From assembly GCA_003353845.1 (NCBI GenBank), contig PIVT01000007.1:1-64000 (forward strand): a stretch of 64,000 nt of DNA. The letters run 5' to 3'. This stretch comes from Pseudomonadota bacterium (GTDB lineage Bacteria; Myxococcota_A; UBA9160; JADFDR01). A program made the translations under genes and the position numbers. The notes beneath the pieces are model-generated. The model was given only the letters and a program-made list of their open reading frames with translations, did no database searches and was not told the DNA's origin. Shown here piece after piece: positions 17,420 through 26,825 of this stretch (position 1 is the first letter of the stretch; each line of letters begins with the position of its first letter).

Positions 17420-17881
17420 ATGAAGATGAGATCAATCGCTTGTTTTTTAGTACTTGCCTTCTCCCTAACCGGGTGCATGGGACACAACGGACTGAGCGCC
17501 AAAGCATTAAGGTTCAACCTGGAAACAACAGAACACCGTTGGGGCCGAGAATTTATGTTTGTGGGCATGTTCGTGGTTCTTATTTATCCCATTTGTGCAA
17601 TTCTCGACTTGTTGGTCTTCAACTCCATCGAGTTCTGGTCGGGTGAAAATCCGATTAATGGGAAGAGCCCCTTGGTTGATGTCCCCATGTCCGAAGTTCA
17701 TAAAATGGGAATGGTTGACGTTGTGCGGGCTCAGGTTGAGCGCGTGGATGAGAAATTGGCCTTGCTCCATCTCGATTTTGCGGACGGAGACAAAGTGACC
17801 TTTGATGTTATTCGCGATGACTTCGACTACACAGTGAGCTACCTCGGCGTTGAGTACTACCATGGCAAAATAAAGTTGTAG
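17420..17881 (+). CDS. DUF3332 lipoprotein, copy 2
   Basis: The protein has 153 residues and a lipobox ending SLTGC (Cys19). It shares with copy 1 the core DLLVFNSIEFWSGENPI, the SPLVDVPMSE stretch and the ending FDVIRDDFDYTVSYLG, so the pair arose by tandem duplication. The ATG is immediately adjacent to the stop of copy 1, without a gap. A strong hairpin follows. Confidence 0.87.
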   Translation: MKMRSIACFLVLAFSLTGCMGHNGLSAKALRFNLETTEHRWGREFMFVGMFVVLIYPICAILDLLVFNSIEFWSGENPINGKSPLVDVPMSEVHKMGMVDVVRAQVERVDEKLALLHLDFADGDKVTFDVIRDDFDYTVSYLGVEYYHGKIKL

Positions 17882-17896
17882 GCTACGAGAAAGACA

Positions 17897-17932
17897 ATGG
17901 GGCAGACGATTCTCAAGAATCGTCTGCCCCAT
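17897..17932. terminator. Bidirectional hairpin between convergent genes
   Basis: A perfect 16-bp stem, starting ATGGGGCAGACG and ending CGTCTGCCCCAT, closes the four-base loop TCAA. It lies between the plus-strand DUF3332 pair and the minus-strand gene ending at 17969. T-runs are weak on both sides, so termination is inferred from the stem and position. Confidence 0.65.
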
Positions 17933-17968
17933 GCTATTTGCAACCATCACATCAGCTTATGCAATGAG

Positions 17969-19306
17969 TTACTCTTCCGAAGAATCCTCACTCATGCGTG
18001 ACACCTTGACGGCCAGAGCTCGCAAGACACGCTCATTGCGTTCGATGAATTGCTTGTGCTCCGCAAAGGTCGCCGTATGGTCCGTCGAATCAGTCGCCTG
18101 GGCGGCTGGAGCTTCTTCCAAGCTTTTGAGTTGCGCTTGTAACTGATCCAGGCGCTCGACCAGATTGGCACTCTCGTCCTCACCCACTTCACTCTTTTCA
18201 CCCTTTTCCAAGATCTCGCCAAAACGCCATTCCAACTCACCAAACCGACTCGCCAAGGCTTCGCTCTTGGTCGAAATTTTGGCAGCCGCCAACTGCTGAT
18301 CGTCCGACAGGCTGGAAACACGGCCTTCGATGGATTCCAAGCGCTGAGCCATCTCATCCATCCTCGCCAAGAGGGCCTCTTCCTGCTCGCGCGCTTCAAG
18401 CTTTTCGCGCAGCTGTGCCTCCATCTCGTCCAAACGCGTCTGCAAGGCCTGCAAGGCTTCATCCGTCTCGCCCGACTCTTCCTGCGGTTGTGACAGTTCG
18501 GCGAGCCTGGCCTCCAACTCATTCATTTGTTCCAGCTTGGCTTCCAGTTCCCCAAGGCGCCCCGTCACTTCCTCACTCGTCTCGCCACCTTCCTCCCGAG
18601 CCGCCAACTCGCGAGCTTCCGCCAAATCAACGATCCGAGTTTCCAGTTCGCCAACACGTGTATCAAACTCACTGCTCCGCGAATCGCCCCGTTTTTCAAG
18701 CTCCCCACGAGCTTCGGCCAAGCGATAGGTGACACGCGCTTCAAGTTCCTTCATCTCATCCGAAAGCTCTTGGTATTGACTCGATGACAATGTTTCACCC
18801 TCCTGCTCGGCGGATCTCTCCACCGAATTCACTTCCTGACTTTCGATCCCCTGCGGCATTTCGGGAGCAGCGGGTGCGGGGAACACATCCTCTGCAGCTC
18901 GCATGCGGGATCGACGCATCATCACAAAAAACACTGCAGCCACAAGTATCAAACCCGATCCGATGATGGCTGCTACCCGGCGTTTGGAGTTCCCTCTACC
19001 CGCTCCCTTTGCGCCCGACGCCTTTTTGCTAGACCCCTTTTTACCAAGCCCCTCTTTATCAACCTCCGTAGAAGCACTTAACGGCTGCGTCAGGGTTCCA
19101 ATGGAACCCATGGGTTCCATATGATCTACATCCTCAACGGGTATAGGCTTGCCATCCTCATCGAGAATCACAAACCCCGCTTCCGGAGCCTCCACGGCCT
19201 TGGACTGCTTCGCCAAGGAATTCGCTGCCTTGATTTCCGCAGGGACCGTCAAAACGACAGCAAACCACGCGCCACACAATAGTGCTATGAGGGCTCTAAC
19301 CCGCAT
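17969..19306 (-). CDS. Single-pass membrane protein with long coiled coil
   Basis: This 445-residue protein has a signal-like hydrophobic N-terminus (about 5-27). A Lys/Gly-rich segment precedes one transmembrane helix at about 112-130. From there to about 420 it is almost entirely charged heptads (for example ELEARLAEL and LQTRLDEMEAQLREKLE), predicting a long coiled coil. No family is recognised. The coiled coil should lie on the cytoplasmic side if the leader is cleaved, and the basic MRRSRMR after the helix supports that. A structural or scaffolding role is a guess. Confidence 0.8.
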   Translation of the reverse strand: MRVRALIALLCGAWFAVVLTVPAEIKAANSLAKQSKAVEAPEAGFVILDEDGKPIPVEDVDHMEPMGSIGTLTQPLSASTEVDKEGLGKKGSSKKASGAKGAGRGNSKRRVAAIIGSGLILVAAVFFVMMRRSRMRAAEDVFPAPAAPEMPQGIESQEVNSVERSAEQEGETLSSSQYQELSDEMKELEARVTYRLAEARGELEKRGDSRSSEFDTRVGELETRIVDLAEARELAAREEGGETSEEVTGRLGELEAKLEQMNELEARLAELSQPQEESGETDEALQALQTRLDEMEAQLREKLEAREQEEALLARMDEMAQRLESIEGRVSSLSDDQQLAAAKISTKSEALASRFGELEWRFGEILEKGEKSEVGEDESANLVERLDQLQAQLKSLEEAPAAQATDSTDHTATFAEHKQFIERNERVLRALAVKVSRMSEDSSEE

Positions 19307-19395
19307 CGTTTAACATCACCCCAATAGCCCGAGAGCATCCTCTTATATCTGGTTGGATAGAGGACCTTCCTGGACAAAAAAATCGCTGCGTAAAT

Positions 19396-19411
19396 CGACT
19401 CCCGGGAGTCG
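19396..19411. promoter_or_regulatory. 16-bp perfect palindrome in a divergent intergenic region
   Basis: CGACTCCCGGGAGTCG is a perfect palindrome without spacer. It lies 90 bases upstream of the coiled-coil gene and 267 bases upstream of the double-SH3 gene. The intergenic region 19307-19677 holds no other gene that I can support. It could be an operator shared by both genes. Confidence 0.4.
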
Positions 19412-19677
19412 CACGACGGCGATCCGGATATCCTATTCATCGCCCAGTTAGGCAGATCTCTTGAGGCGGGGCGCAGCTTTACTCTATTTTCTGCCTATGC
19501 CTCTCGGCTCCTCTCAAGAAGGTCTCATCGGCAACTTCCGGCAGAGAGCATTGATTTAGAAAGAATTGTCTCCAACCGTCCACCCCGGTTCCAGACCGCC
19601 TTCGGAGCCTCAAAGCCTTGTTTTAGTACCTATTGCTCCAGTCTAAGGTACTCTTGTGCACGCTTACGGGAGGAAGC

Positions 19678-21306
19678 ATGGTGGAAGATGAGCGTTCCCG
19701 GCTAGGGACGACGTACAATTACGTCTTGGCTAACTGGAAGACCGGCTTCCGGACCGTTTCCGACGCTCCGCCGACCGTCATCGCAGCCATCGAGAAGTCT
19801 CTCACCAGCCAGGCCGTTTCGAGCCATCGTGAGGCCATTCGGTCTAGCTATGACGAGGACTCAGGCCTGTGCATTCTCTCCGTCCAATCCCCCTACCCCA
19901 TCGACTCCGCTAAACAAACAGAACCAGGATCCCCTTCCTTTGTTCACGCCATTGCGACAAATGAATTGCAATTAGATGATCTTTCCACTGATAACCTTGA
20001 GCGCCTCTTTGAATCGCTGTACGGATGCCCCCTCTTGTTGGGGATCAAGTTGCGGCAGGGCGAATTTTCTCAGAGCGAATTTCCGCAAGACCGTGAATCC
20101 GCGCTGGCCATTTTTCTACTCAGGAAACATCTAGCGAAGTGCTTCCCAACACAAGCGCCGAGCAGCGCATTGCCACTCAGCTCCCTGCTCACCTTGACGC
20201 GCAGCACAAGCGACAGCGACAGCGATGACACGATCATGGATACCTTCACGCTTCGAAAAGAAGTGCTGGGCACAGAAGAAAAATACGTATCCCCCTTGGC
20301 CGAAGGCTCAAAAAGTACCCCCGACATTGCCTCACAGCCTTCTCCGACAGAGCCAGCGCAGGAAGGTTCCGTTTCCCAACCCAGACCGGATCCCAGCCGA
20401 CGGACCTTCGGGCTCTTTCAACTCACTGCGGCCGCTTCTCTCGGATCGCTTCTCGGTGCAAGCCTGTTGCTCACTGGTCTATTTTTATTTTCGGATCAAC
20501 TGTCTGCACTATTCGACAGAACTGCATCCACAGTGAACCAACGAGACACAGTCTCTCAAGACCCACAGTTCGAAGCCATCCGACAGCAAACGGCACTGCT
20601 GGAAGACGTCATTCAAGGTTATGAGTCCGAGCTAAAAGAACTCCGAAAAGAAGTGCGCCAAGCGAGCCGAGAAGTCGCCTCTATAAGCGCGACCGAAGCA
20701 CTTATAGCCAAGCCAACCGTTGTCGTTCCAGTCATTCAAAAGGCTGTGATCATGCCCGAGGCCAGCCAACCGCAGAGGGTCGAGGAACCAAACCCACCAG
20801 GGATGTTCGAGATTCAAATTCGAAACAGTTCTTTCCTGCGCCCCATTCCCTCGCAGGAGGACAATGAACCAACGCGGATCCTACAAGACCGTGAGCGATA
20901 CACAGTAACCGGGATGATCTCTCAAAGTGACGGGACCTGGTATGAGATCCGCCGAGGCTGGATCAAAAAAAATAGCCGCATCATCGAAGTCGAAACCATG
21001 GAATCCACCGCGGAGGGGACAGCCACCCCTTCTCCCTTGCAGGCAGACTATCCGGGCTTGTTCGAGGTTCAAATTGCACGCGGGGTCAACCTCTACTCGA
21101 TTCCCAACATCGAACGAATTGAGGATGTGCAGCTACTGAAAGACCGGGAAGTCCATACGGTGATCAGTGAGTATGCAGGGGAAGACGGCCTTTGGTATGC
21201 GCTCCGTTATGGTTGGGTCAAGAAGACCAGTCGCATATCCATCGTTAAAGGGCCTGCCAATCAGCCAGCCCCCGACTCAACCCCGGTCCGAACACCTGAT
21301 TTCTAA
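19678..21306 (+). CDS. Membrane protein with unknown N-terminal domain and two C-terminal SH3-like domains
   Basis: The protein has 542 residues. The cytoplasmic N-terminal 180 residues are not recognised. A Ser/Asp and Pro-rich linker follows, then one transmembrane helix at about 250-273, and a short coiled coil (YESELKELRKEV). Two related SH3-like repeats close the protein, at about 385-440 and 465-520. Both share MFEIQI/LFEVQI, LQDRE/LKDRE, GTWYEIRRGWIKK/GLWYALRYGWVKK and SRI. The arrangement suggests cytoplasmic sensing coupled to periplasmic cell-wall or protein binding. GGAGG just before the ATG at 19678 decides the start over an upstream TTG. Confidence 0.78.
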   Translation: MVEDERSRLGTTYNYVLANWKTGFRTVSDAPPTVIAAIEKSLTSQAVSSHREAIRSSYDEDSGLCILSVQSPYPIDSAKQTEPGSPSFVHAIATNELQLDDLSTDNLERLFESLYGCPLLLGIKLRQGEFSQSEFPQDRESALAIFLLRKHLAKCFPTQAPSSALPLSSLLTLTRSTSDSDSDDTIMDTFTLRKEVLGTEEKYVSPLAEGSKSTPDIASQPSPTEPAQEGSVSQPRPDPSRRTFGLFQLTAAASLGSLLGASLLLTGLFLFSDQLSALFDRTASTVNQRDTVSQDPQFEAIRQQTALLEDVIQGYESELKELRKEVRQASREVASISATEALIAKPTVVVPVIQKAVIMPEASQPQRVEEPNPPGMFEIQIRNSSFLRPIPSQEDNEPTRILQDRERYTVTGMISQSDGTWYEIRRGWIKKNSRIIEVETMESTAEGTATPSPLQADYPGLFEVQIARGVNLYSIPNIERIEDVQLLKDREVHTVISEYAGEDGLWYALRYGWVKKTSRISIVKGPANQPAPDSTPVRTPDF

Positions 21307-21357
21307 TCGACACCTGATCTACATCTGATGAACGCGAGATCCGTTTCCTGGCCCGGG

Positions 21358-23175
21358 CTAGAGCTTGGCATCCTGAGAGCGCAGTCTCTCGCAGCGCAGG
21401 GCTTCGATCAAGTTTTGAAACTCCAAGCGATTTTGCTCGTTCAGGGCCGCCAAAGCCTCGTGTGCACGCAATAGGCGATCCTGATCGACCACCCCTTCGC
21501 TTTGCCGTTGCAAGGCCTCCATGTGAGCGGGGAGGGGTCGATCCTCTGCGCTAAGGTGGCCCAGCACACGCTCCATGCCGAGTTCAAAGAACTCGTCGAG
21601 CACCTTCGGAGCCACGCCTTGCAACTCAACGTTTATGCGCCGACGATCTGCAATGGTCACCACTTCATGGATAGTGCCCAAGAAGGTGCTGTCTAAGTAT
21701 GAGCAACCCGAAAGGTCAATGGAGAGTGGCTGATCGTCATTAACAACCAACTTGGCTCGCTCAAAAAACGTCGCCGAATGCGCCCAAGTGCCACTGCCTT
21801 CGATGCGTATCACCCATCCACAGTCATCGCTTCCCACCATGATCGACGCAGGGGAGGCATCTTTTTTGAATGAGGGCGTCGAGGACGAATGCTTGGGCGA
21901 GGTGTTGTCCAAGCTGGATTCCATGTCTCCAGAACTCACCAACAACAGCGTGATATCATCGCCAGCCGCTCGACCCTCCCTGGCCTCGCTGGCCTTGGAA
22001 AGAATCGAAAGCAAGGCATCCTTTTCGTGAAAATCGATTTCCGTAAGTACTTGTATCAGGCCTTCAGCCGACAAGCGCTGCCCTTCCACCCATCCATCAC
22101 ACAAGCCATCGGTGTAGCAAAGCACTTGATCCCCTCGATCAAAACGAATTCGATTTTCCGCATACTTGGCTTCGCGATCGAGACCCAGGGCCGGGCCCGT
22201 GTGGTAGAGCATCTCCGTATCACCGTTGGTGCGACGCAAAACCATGGGAGGATGCCCCGCCGAAGCAAAGCAGAGGTCACTCTTGTGCAGATCAATGACC
22301 CCATAAGCAGCAGTAATAAAAAGGCCCGGCGAAGCGCATTCGTCAAACAGGTATTCGTTGAGTCGTTCCAACAAAATAGCCGGATGTTGTGGTGATTCGC
22401 CGTTGTTGAACTGCTGCAAACGGGTTTTAAACAACACCGACAACATGGCGGCACTCACACCGTGACCCGCAGCATCGGCAATCACAAAAGCCACACGATG
22501 GTCGTCCAAGCGGAAAATATCGTACAGGTCGCCTCCAATGCGTTGACTGGGGCGATAAACAGCAGCGGCGGAAATGCCTTCCACCTGTGGGACGCTATTG
22601 GGGAGCAAAGCGCACTGTATTCGCTCGGCACGCTGGAGATCGTCGGCGATCACTTCAGCCTGATCACCCAAAAGATTGCACGCACTCTCCAGCTGACCCA
22701 CGCGCTCGTGTAATAAACTATTGGCGTGTACCAGTTCGGTGTTGAGTCGATTCCTCTCATCGCGCAGGCGTTTTTGGTCCAGGGCGTTGCGAACCGTAAT
22801 GCGAAAAGCCGTTCGAGACTCGATGGGTTTCGGCACAAAGTCAAAGGCGCCCAGGTGAATCGCCTCAATGGCGGTTTCAAAGGTGCCGAAACCGGACAAA
22901 ATGATCCATGTAGCGCCCGGTCGATGCTCTAAGGCCCAAGCCATGAGCTGCAGCCCGTTCATTCCCGGCATATTCAGATCAGTAATCACGAGGTCAAAGT
23001 CATCCGCGATCAGCTTTGCCTTGGCCTCGATGCCGTTGCAGGCCTCTTGCAGGTCGTAGCTCCGTTCGGAGCGCAGAATCCGAATCAGCATCTGACGGAT
23101 ACCTGCCGTGTCGTCGACAATTAGCAGTTTCGAAGTGGGGGATGATTTAGCTTGCGACTTACAATCGATACTCAT
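21358..23175 (-). CDS. Response regulator-PP2C phosphatase-STAS fusion
   Basis: This 605-residue cytoplasmic signalling protein has three parts. A receiver domain (about 16-130) has D21/D22, phosphoacceptor D66 in ITDLNMP, and K116 in FVPKP. A coiled linker follows, then an RsbU-type PP2C phosphatase (about 185-412) with GGDLYDIF, VIADAAGHGVSAAM, YTDGLCDG and GDDITLLL. A STAS-like domain (about 445-545) contains LSIDLSGCSYLDSTFLGTI, where the serine is at the position phosphorylated in anti-sigma antagonists. It would link two-component phosphorylation to a partner-switching sigma pathway. No cognate kinase or anti-sigma factor is adjacent. Confidence 0.92.
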   Translation of the reverse strand: MSIDCKSQAKSSPTSKLLIVDDTAGIRQMLIRILRSERSYDLQEACNGIEAKAKLIADDFDLVITDLNMPGMNGLQLMAWALEHRPGATWIILSGFGTFETAIEAIHLGAFDFVPKPIESRTAFRITVRNALDQKRLRDERNRLNTELVHANSLLHERVGQLESACNLLGDQAEVIADDLQRAERIQCALLPNSVPQVEGISAAAVYRPSQRIGGDLYDIFRLDDHRVAFVIADAAGHGVSAAMLSVLFKTRLQQFNNGESPQHPAILLERLNEYLFDECASPGLFITAAYGVIDLHKSDLCFASAGHPPMVLRRTNGDTEMLYHTGPALGLDREAKYAENRIRFDRGDQVLCYTDGLCDGWVEGQRLSAEGLIQVLTEIDFHEKDALLSILSKASEAREGRAAGDDITLLLVSSGDMESSLDNTSPKHSSSTPSFKKDASPASIMVGSDDCGWVIRIEGSGTWAHSATFFERAKLVVNDDQPLSIDLSGCSYLDSTFLGTIHEVVTIADRRRINVELQGVAPKVLDEFFELGMERVLGHLSAEDRPLPAHMEALQRQSEGVVDQDRLLRAHEALAALNEQNRLEFQNLIEALRCERLRSQDAKL

Positions 23176-23449
23176 GAAGCCAAGCTAATCCGGAACCGTT
23201 TTCTGGGTCAACAAGAACTCGCTCAATCACGATTTAAAATTCATTTTTAAATGAACCCACCATGGAACACCGTGAGATTATCGGGGTTCTCTTTAAAACC
23301 CACCGGGAAAAAACCAGGCCCGGCATCCAGGAACACTTGAACCGACAGGAGACTTTCGAAAGCCACATGGGGTGTGATTTTTCCCAACTGACTCAATCGG
23401 CGGCGTATAAATAGAAGGTGGACCTAGATAAACCAGGGAGGTTTCGATC

Positions 23450-23932
23450 ATGTCAATTTCAAAACGACTCGGATGGTACCTCGACCAGCAGGGTGTTGAG
23501 TACCGACTTCTGCCTCACCCCCACTCGCACTGCAGCAAGGAGACTGCCGACCTGGCTCACATACCCGAAGAGCAGCTCGCCAAGTCCGTGCTGTTGGAAG
23601 ATGAACTCGGTTACATTATCGCCGTCATTCCAGCATCGAACCGACTCGCGCTAAAAGAGCTCGGCAAACAGCTTGATCGCGAATTGCAACTGGCCACTGA
23701 AGTAGAGTTGGGGCAGGTCTTTGCTGGTTGCGAGATCGGCGCCGTCCCGGCCGTGGGCGAAGCTTTCGGCATCCCCACCATCTTTGACGACTGTTTGCTC
23801 AACGAACCCGAAGTTTATTTTGAGGCAGGGGATCACACAGATCTAGTGCACATCAACGCCAGTGAGTTTGGTCGTCTCTTTGCAACAGCGAAGCACGGTC
23901 GTTTCAGTCACCCCGACCCATACCCGCACTAA
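23450..23932 (+). CDS. YbaK/ProX-type aminoacyl-tRNA deacylase domain protein
   Basis: The protein has 160 residues and one YbaK/EbsC (ProRS-associated) domain. It contains HSHCSKETADLAHIPEEQLAKSVLLED, with the conserved lysine that acts in deacylation, and CEIGAVPAVGEAFGIPTIFD near the middle. Family members hydrolyse mischarged tRNAs; the exact substrate cannot be read here. AGGGAGG eight bases upstream supports the ATG. It stands alone between two minus-strand genes. Confidence 0.85.
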   Translation: MSISKRLGWYLDQQGVEYRLLPHPHSHCSKETADLAHIPEEQLAKSVLLEDELGYIIAVIPASNRLALKELGKQLDRELQLATEVELGQVFAGCEIGAVPAVGEAFGIPTIFDDCLLNEPEVYFEAGDHTDLVHINASEFGRLFATAKHGRFSHPDPYPH

Positions 23933-23946
23933 AGGCCATCAGGAAA

Positions 23947-25068
23947 TCAATCCCGGGCCTTGTAGTATGCCACAGTGCGAGCGATGGCCTCCGCCTCGGA
24001 GTACAAGGGCTGATAGCCCAAATCTCGCTTCGCCTTATCGGTCTTGAAGCTGATGTCCTGGCAAAGTACCCGAACACTGGATCGCGTCATGGGCAACTCA
24101 AGCGACAGGACGGGACGCAGCAGGTAAGCCAACCCATCGAAGAGCGTTCCCAAGGCCAGGGCGACCCTGAACGGGATGTAGCGCGACTTGGGTGGGAGCT
24201 TGTAACCCAGTTCATTGAGGATGGGCTCCAATGCGTCGAAGAAATTTATCGCGGGCATATCTGTAATCAAATAAGCCTGACCACAAGCTTTGGAACCGGG
24301 CGCCAATAAAGCGCTGAGGGCCAACAAATGCGCATAGGCCACGTTTCCCACATAAACATGCTGAAATACCGCCTCACCATTGCCTAGACGAAAACTAAGC
24401 TGCCCCTTTTTCAGGGCACCCAACACATTGCCCATGTGATAGGGATCATCCTCGCCAAACATGCCACAAGGTCTCACCGAGCAGACACGCAAGGACTTGC
24501 CTTCCGATTCATCCCCCGACGCACAGGAAGATCCGTTAGCAGCGAGCACTTCATGCTCGGCTTGCGCTTTGGTTCGGGCGTACTCATCTGCAAAGGTTTC
24601 CGGATAAGGAAGCGTCTCATCAGCGTCGGTGATGGGCTTGCCTGAACACACAACGTCCATGGTGCTCGTATAGACGAGAATCTCAACGCCCTCTTCCTGA
24701 CACACACGAACCATGTTCCGTGTGCCCACCACATTTACATCGTACAAGAGCTTGGCACTGGCATGTCCCCAATCGATTAGAGACGCGGCATGGATCACGG
24801 CGTCGACACCGCGTACCGCCTCGCGCAAAGAGTCAATGGAACAGACATCTCCGAGAGTAGAAACCAAACGCGTACTTGAATTCATCTCGGCAAATGGATT
24901 TTCGCCCAGAGGCTTCGTATCAAAAACGCGCACCTCACGAAGGGCTTCGAGGCCCTTTACCTCCCCCTTGGCCAGTTCGCGCAAAATGGCTTGCCCGAGG
25001 AATCCAGACCCTCCAGTCAGCAGGAGTGTTGCAACGCTTCCGGGTTCACTTACTGCGTTCGAGTTCAT
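23947..25068 (-). CDS. NAD-dependent epimerase/3-beta-hydroxysteroid dehydrogenase-like protein
   Basis: This 373-residue extended short-chain dehydrogenase has the dinucleotide motif TGGSGFLG at 18-25, VIHAASLIDWG, and the catalytic TSTMDVV with YARTK. Its closest pattern is the 3-beta-HSD/sterol-4-alpha-carboxylate dehydrogenase group, which also includes OleD of olefin synthesis. The gene start overlaps a sterol-desaturase fragment upstream. The actual substrate is unknown. Confidence 0.82.
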   Translation of the reverse strand: MNSNAVSEPGSVATLLLTGGSGFLGQAILRELAKGEVKGLEALREVRVFDTKPLGENPFAEMNSSTRLVSTLGDVCSIDSLREAVRGVDAVIHAASLIDWGHASAKLLYDVNVVGTRNMVRVCQEEGVEILVYTSTMDVVCSGKPITDADETLPYPETFADEYARTKAQAEHEVLAANGSSCASGDESEGKSLRVCSVRPCGMFGEDDPYHMGNVLGALKKGQLSFRLGNGEAVFQHVYVGNVAYAHLLALSALLAPGSKACGQAYLITDMPAINFFDALEPILNELGYKLPPKSRYIPFRVALALGTLFDGLAYLLRPVLSLELPMTRSSVRVLCQDISFKTDKAKRDLGYQPLYSEAEAIARTVAYYKARD

Positions 25069-25420
25069 ACATCATCCTTAGCAGGTTCCAGGCAGGCGCT
25101 GAGACCATGATCCAATCGAGCACCGCGCCCTGTTTCAGCTTTACCCAGCGAAATGGAACCCGGAGTTGCCCCAAGAAGGTCTTCGGGAAGGTGGGGATCT
25201 GGGGGATCCCTACCATCGCAGGCGTCCGCCGGTCTTGGGGTAAAAATCGTGTTCCAAACAGGATATCCCAAAAGATCAGGGTCGCGCCGTAGTTCTTATT
25301 CGACTCTTCAATCACACTGGAATGATGCCAGCGATGTAAGTCCGGCCCCGAGAAAACTCGACAGCAAAGAAGGTTCAGCGGGAAAAGTGCATAACGTATG
25401 ACTGGCCTCACTGCCCCCAC
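25046..25420 (-). pseudogene. C-terminal fragment of a sterol desaturase/fatty acid hydroxylase
   Basis: The 124 residues correspond only to the end of this integral-membrane di-iron family: the last histidine box DLHRWHHSS, then NYGATLIFWDILFGTRF. Full proteins have roughly 250-300 residues and two or three further histidine motifs, which are absent. An in-frame TAG two codons before the GTG (25424-25426) closes the frame, and the next gene begins 50 bases away. The fragment is most likely a deletion remnant. It overlaps the dehydrogenase gene by 23 bases, so the two were probably once an operon. Confidence 0.8.
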
Positions 25421-25470
25421 TCTCTACCCTCGCCTTTCACGAACGGGTCGCCCCGGTCCTCTTTGATCCA

Positions 25471-26349
25471 CTAGCCAATCAGGTCGGCGATGCGATCCAC
25501 TTCGGAAATGTCAGCCGTCGTCGGCACCAGGATCAATTCATCGGTGCCCACATCTCGCAGTGCGCCAATCACCTCTTTTAATGCTTTTACCGATGTCGTC
25601 GTCGCCAACGGAGCCAAGGCCTTGGCCCCTGCCTCCCCCATAAACTGAAGATATCGATGCACGTACCTGTCCATCTGACTGCGCTCGTCGCCTTCCAGGG
25701 AAAACCAACAACTGGTAACAAGCCTTGGTGCTTTGTCCCGACCTTCTTCCTTCCACGCTTGCCGCGCGCCTTGAAAGACGGTTTCTGTTTCTTGAATGGA
25801 GGGTCCGAAACTAAAACCACAAATCCCGTCAGCCCAACGCGCGGCTCGCGCAATGGAGGCTGCCGTCATGGACCCGGATAAGATTTCCATTTGCGCGCCT
25901 TGGAGCGGATAGGGTTCCACCGGACGCAACGCCCCTTCCACCACGCGCTCACCCGCCCAGGTTTGGCGCATTCGCTGGACACCTGCTTCCACACGCGCCA
26001 GCCGTCGATCAAAGGACGCACCCACGGCCCGGTAATCTTCTTCTCTCCCACCGGCACCCACAGCCAGACTGACACGACCCTGGGAAATCACATCGAGAGT
26101 TGCCAATTGCTTCGCCATCAATACGGCGCTGTGTATGGGCAGCACCACGACAGTGGGAATGATGCGCACGCGCTGTGTAACGGCCGCGGCCGCAGCCAAA
26201 GTCACCATCATCTCGGTATTGGGAAAACAAATTCGTTCCCCTGCAGCCAGACTGGAAAAAGGACCCGCGTCGATACGTCGCGACCACTTCAACAATCCAG
26301 TCCGATCGAAGCCAGGAACCATGGTGGGTAAGGTCATTCCAATTTCCAT
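25471..26349 (-). CDS. LLM-class flavin/F420-dependent oxidoreductase
   Basis: The protein has about 292 residues with a luciferase-like TIM barrel: EIGMTLPTM at the N-terminus, RVRIIPTVVVLPIHSAVLMAKQ, and SLAVGAGGREEDYRAVG. This barrel uses FMN or F420. Because cofD, cofC and cofE lie within 11 kb, F420 is plausible. The ATG at 26349 follows AGGGAAGG with nine bases of spacing; a GTG at 26358 is an alternative. Confidence 0.85.
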   Translation of the reverse strand: MEIGMTLPTMVPGFDRTGLLKWSRRIDAGPFSSLAAGERICFPNTEMMVTLAAAAAVTQRVRIIPTVVVLPIHSAVLMAKQLATLDVISQGRVSLAVGAGGREEDYRAVGASFDRRLARVEAGVQRMRQTWAGERVVEGALRPVEPYPLQGAQMEILSGSMTAASIARAARWADGICGFSFGPSIQETETVFQGARQAWKEEGRDKAPRLVTSCWFSLEGDERSQMDRYVHRYLQFMGEAGAKALAPLATTTSVKALKEVIGALRDVGTDELILVPTTADISEVDRIADLIG

Positions 26350-26471
26350 GTACGACACCCTTCCCTCGCGAGGCCCGGCCCGGCTGCCAAATCTGCGTTA
26401 CGCTCGTGCCACTGACGCATCCAAGCGACTGATAAGACCTTACTGCATACCCCAAGAAGGAGTGACTGGCG

Positions 26472-26825
26472 ATGCTCGAATGGCTGAAGCCCTTGACCCA
26501 GGGCCATCCAGCAACCCCTCTGCGCGAACCCGCGGCCCAAGCCGAGGTCGACGCCCAGACGGCCAATATGTCCCTGTACTATTTTGCAACCTGCCCGTAT
26601 TGCGTGCGGGTGCGCCGCGCCATCTCGCACCTTCAGCTGAACATCGAACTGCGGAATATCCGCAAGGAAAGGCATTTCGGAGAAGAACTCGCACAAGAAG
26701 GCGGCAAGACCACAGTCCCCTGCCTGCGCTTGGAAAAAGAGGACGGTTCCAGCGAATGGATGTACGAATCCCGGGACATCGTCGCTGCCCTCACACGGCG
26801 CTTCTCCCCCGAAAATGCAGGCTAA
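26472..26825 (+). CDS. Glutaredoxin-like protein
   Basis: This 117-residue protein has an N-terminal extension of about 33 residues. A thioredoxin-fold glutaredoxin domain follows with the dithiol site CPYC (41-44), the cis-proline motif TVPCL and YESRDI for glutathione contact. It would reduce disulfides or glutathionylated proteins in the cytoplasm. The start ATG follows AAGAAGGAG. It is divergent from the LLM gene. Confidence 0.88.
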   Translation: MLEWLKPLTQGHPATPLREPAAQAEVDAQTANMSLYYFATCPYCVRVRRAISHLQLNIELRNIRKERHFGEELAQEGGKTTVPCLRLEKEDGSSEWMYESRDIVAALTRRFSPENAG

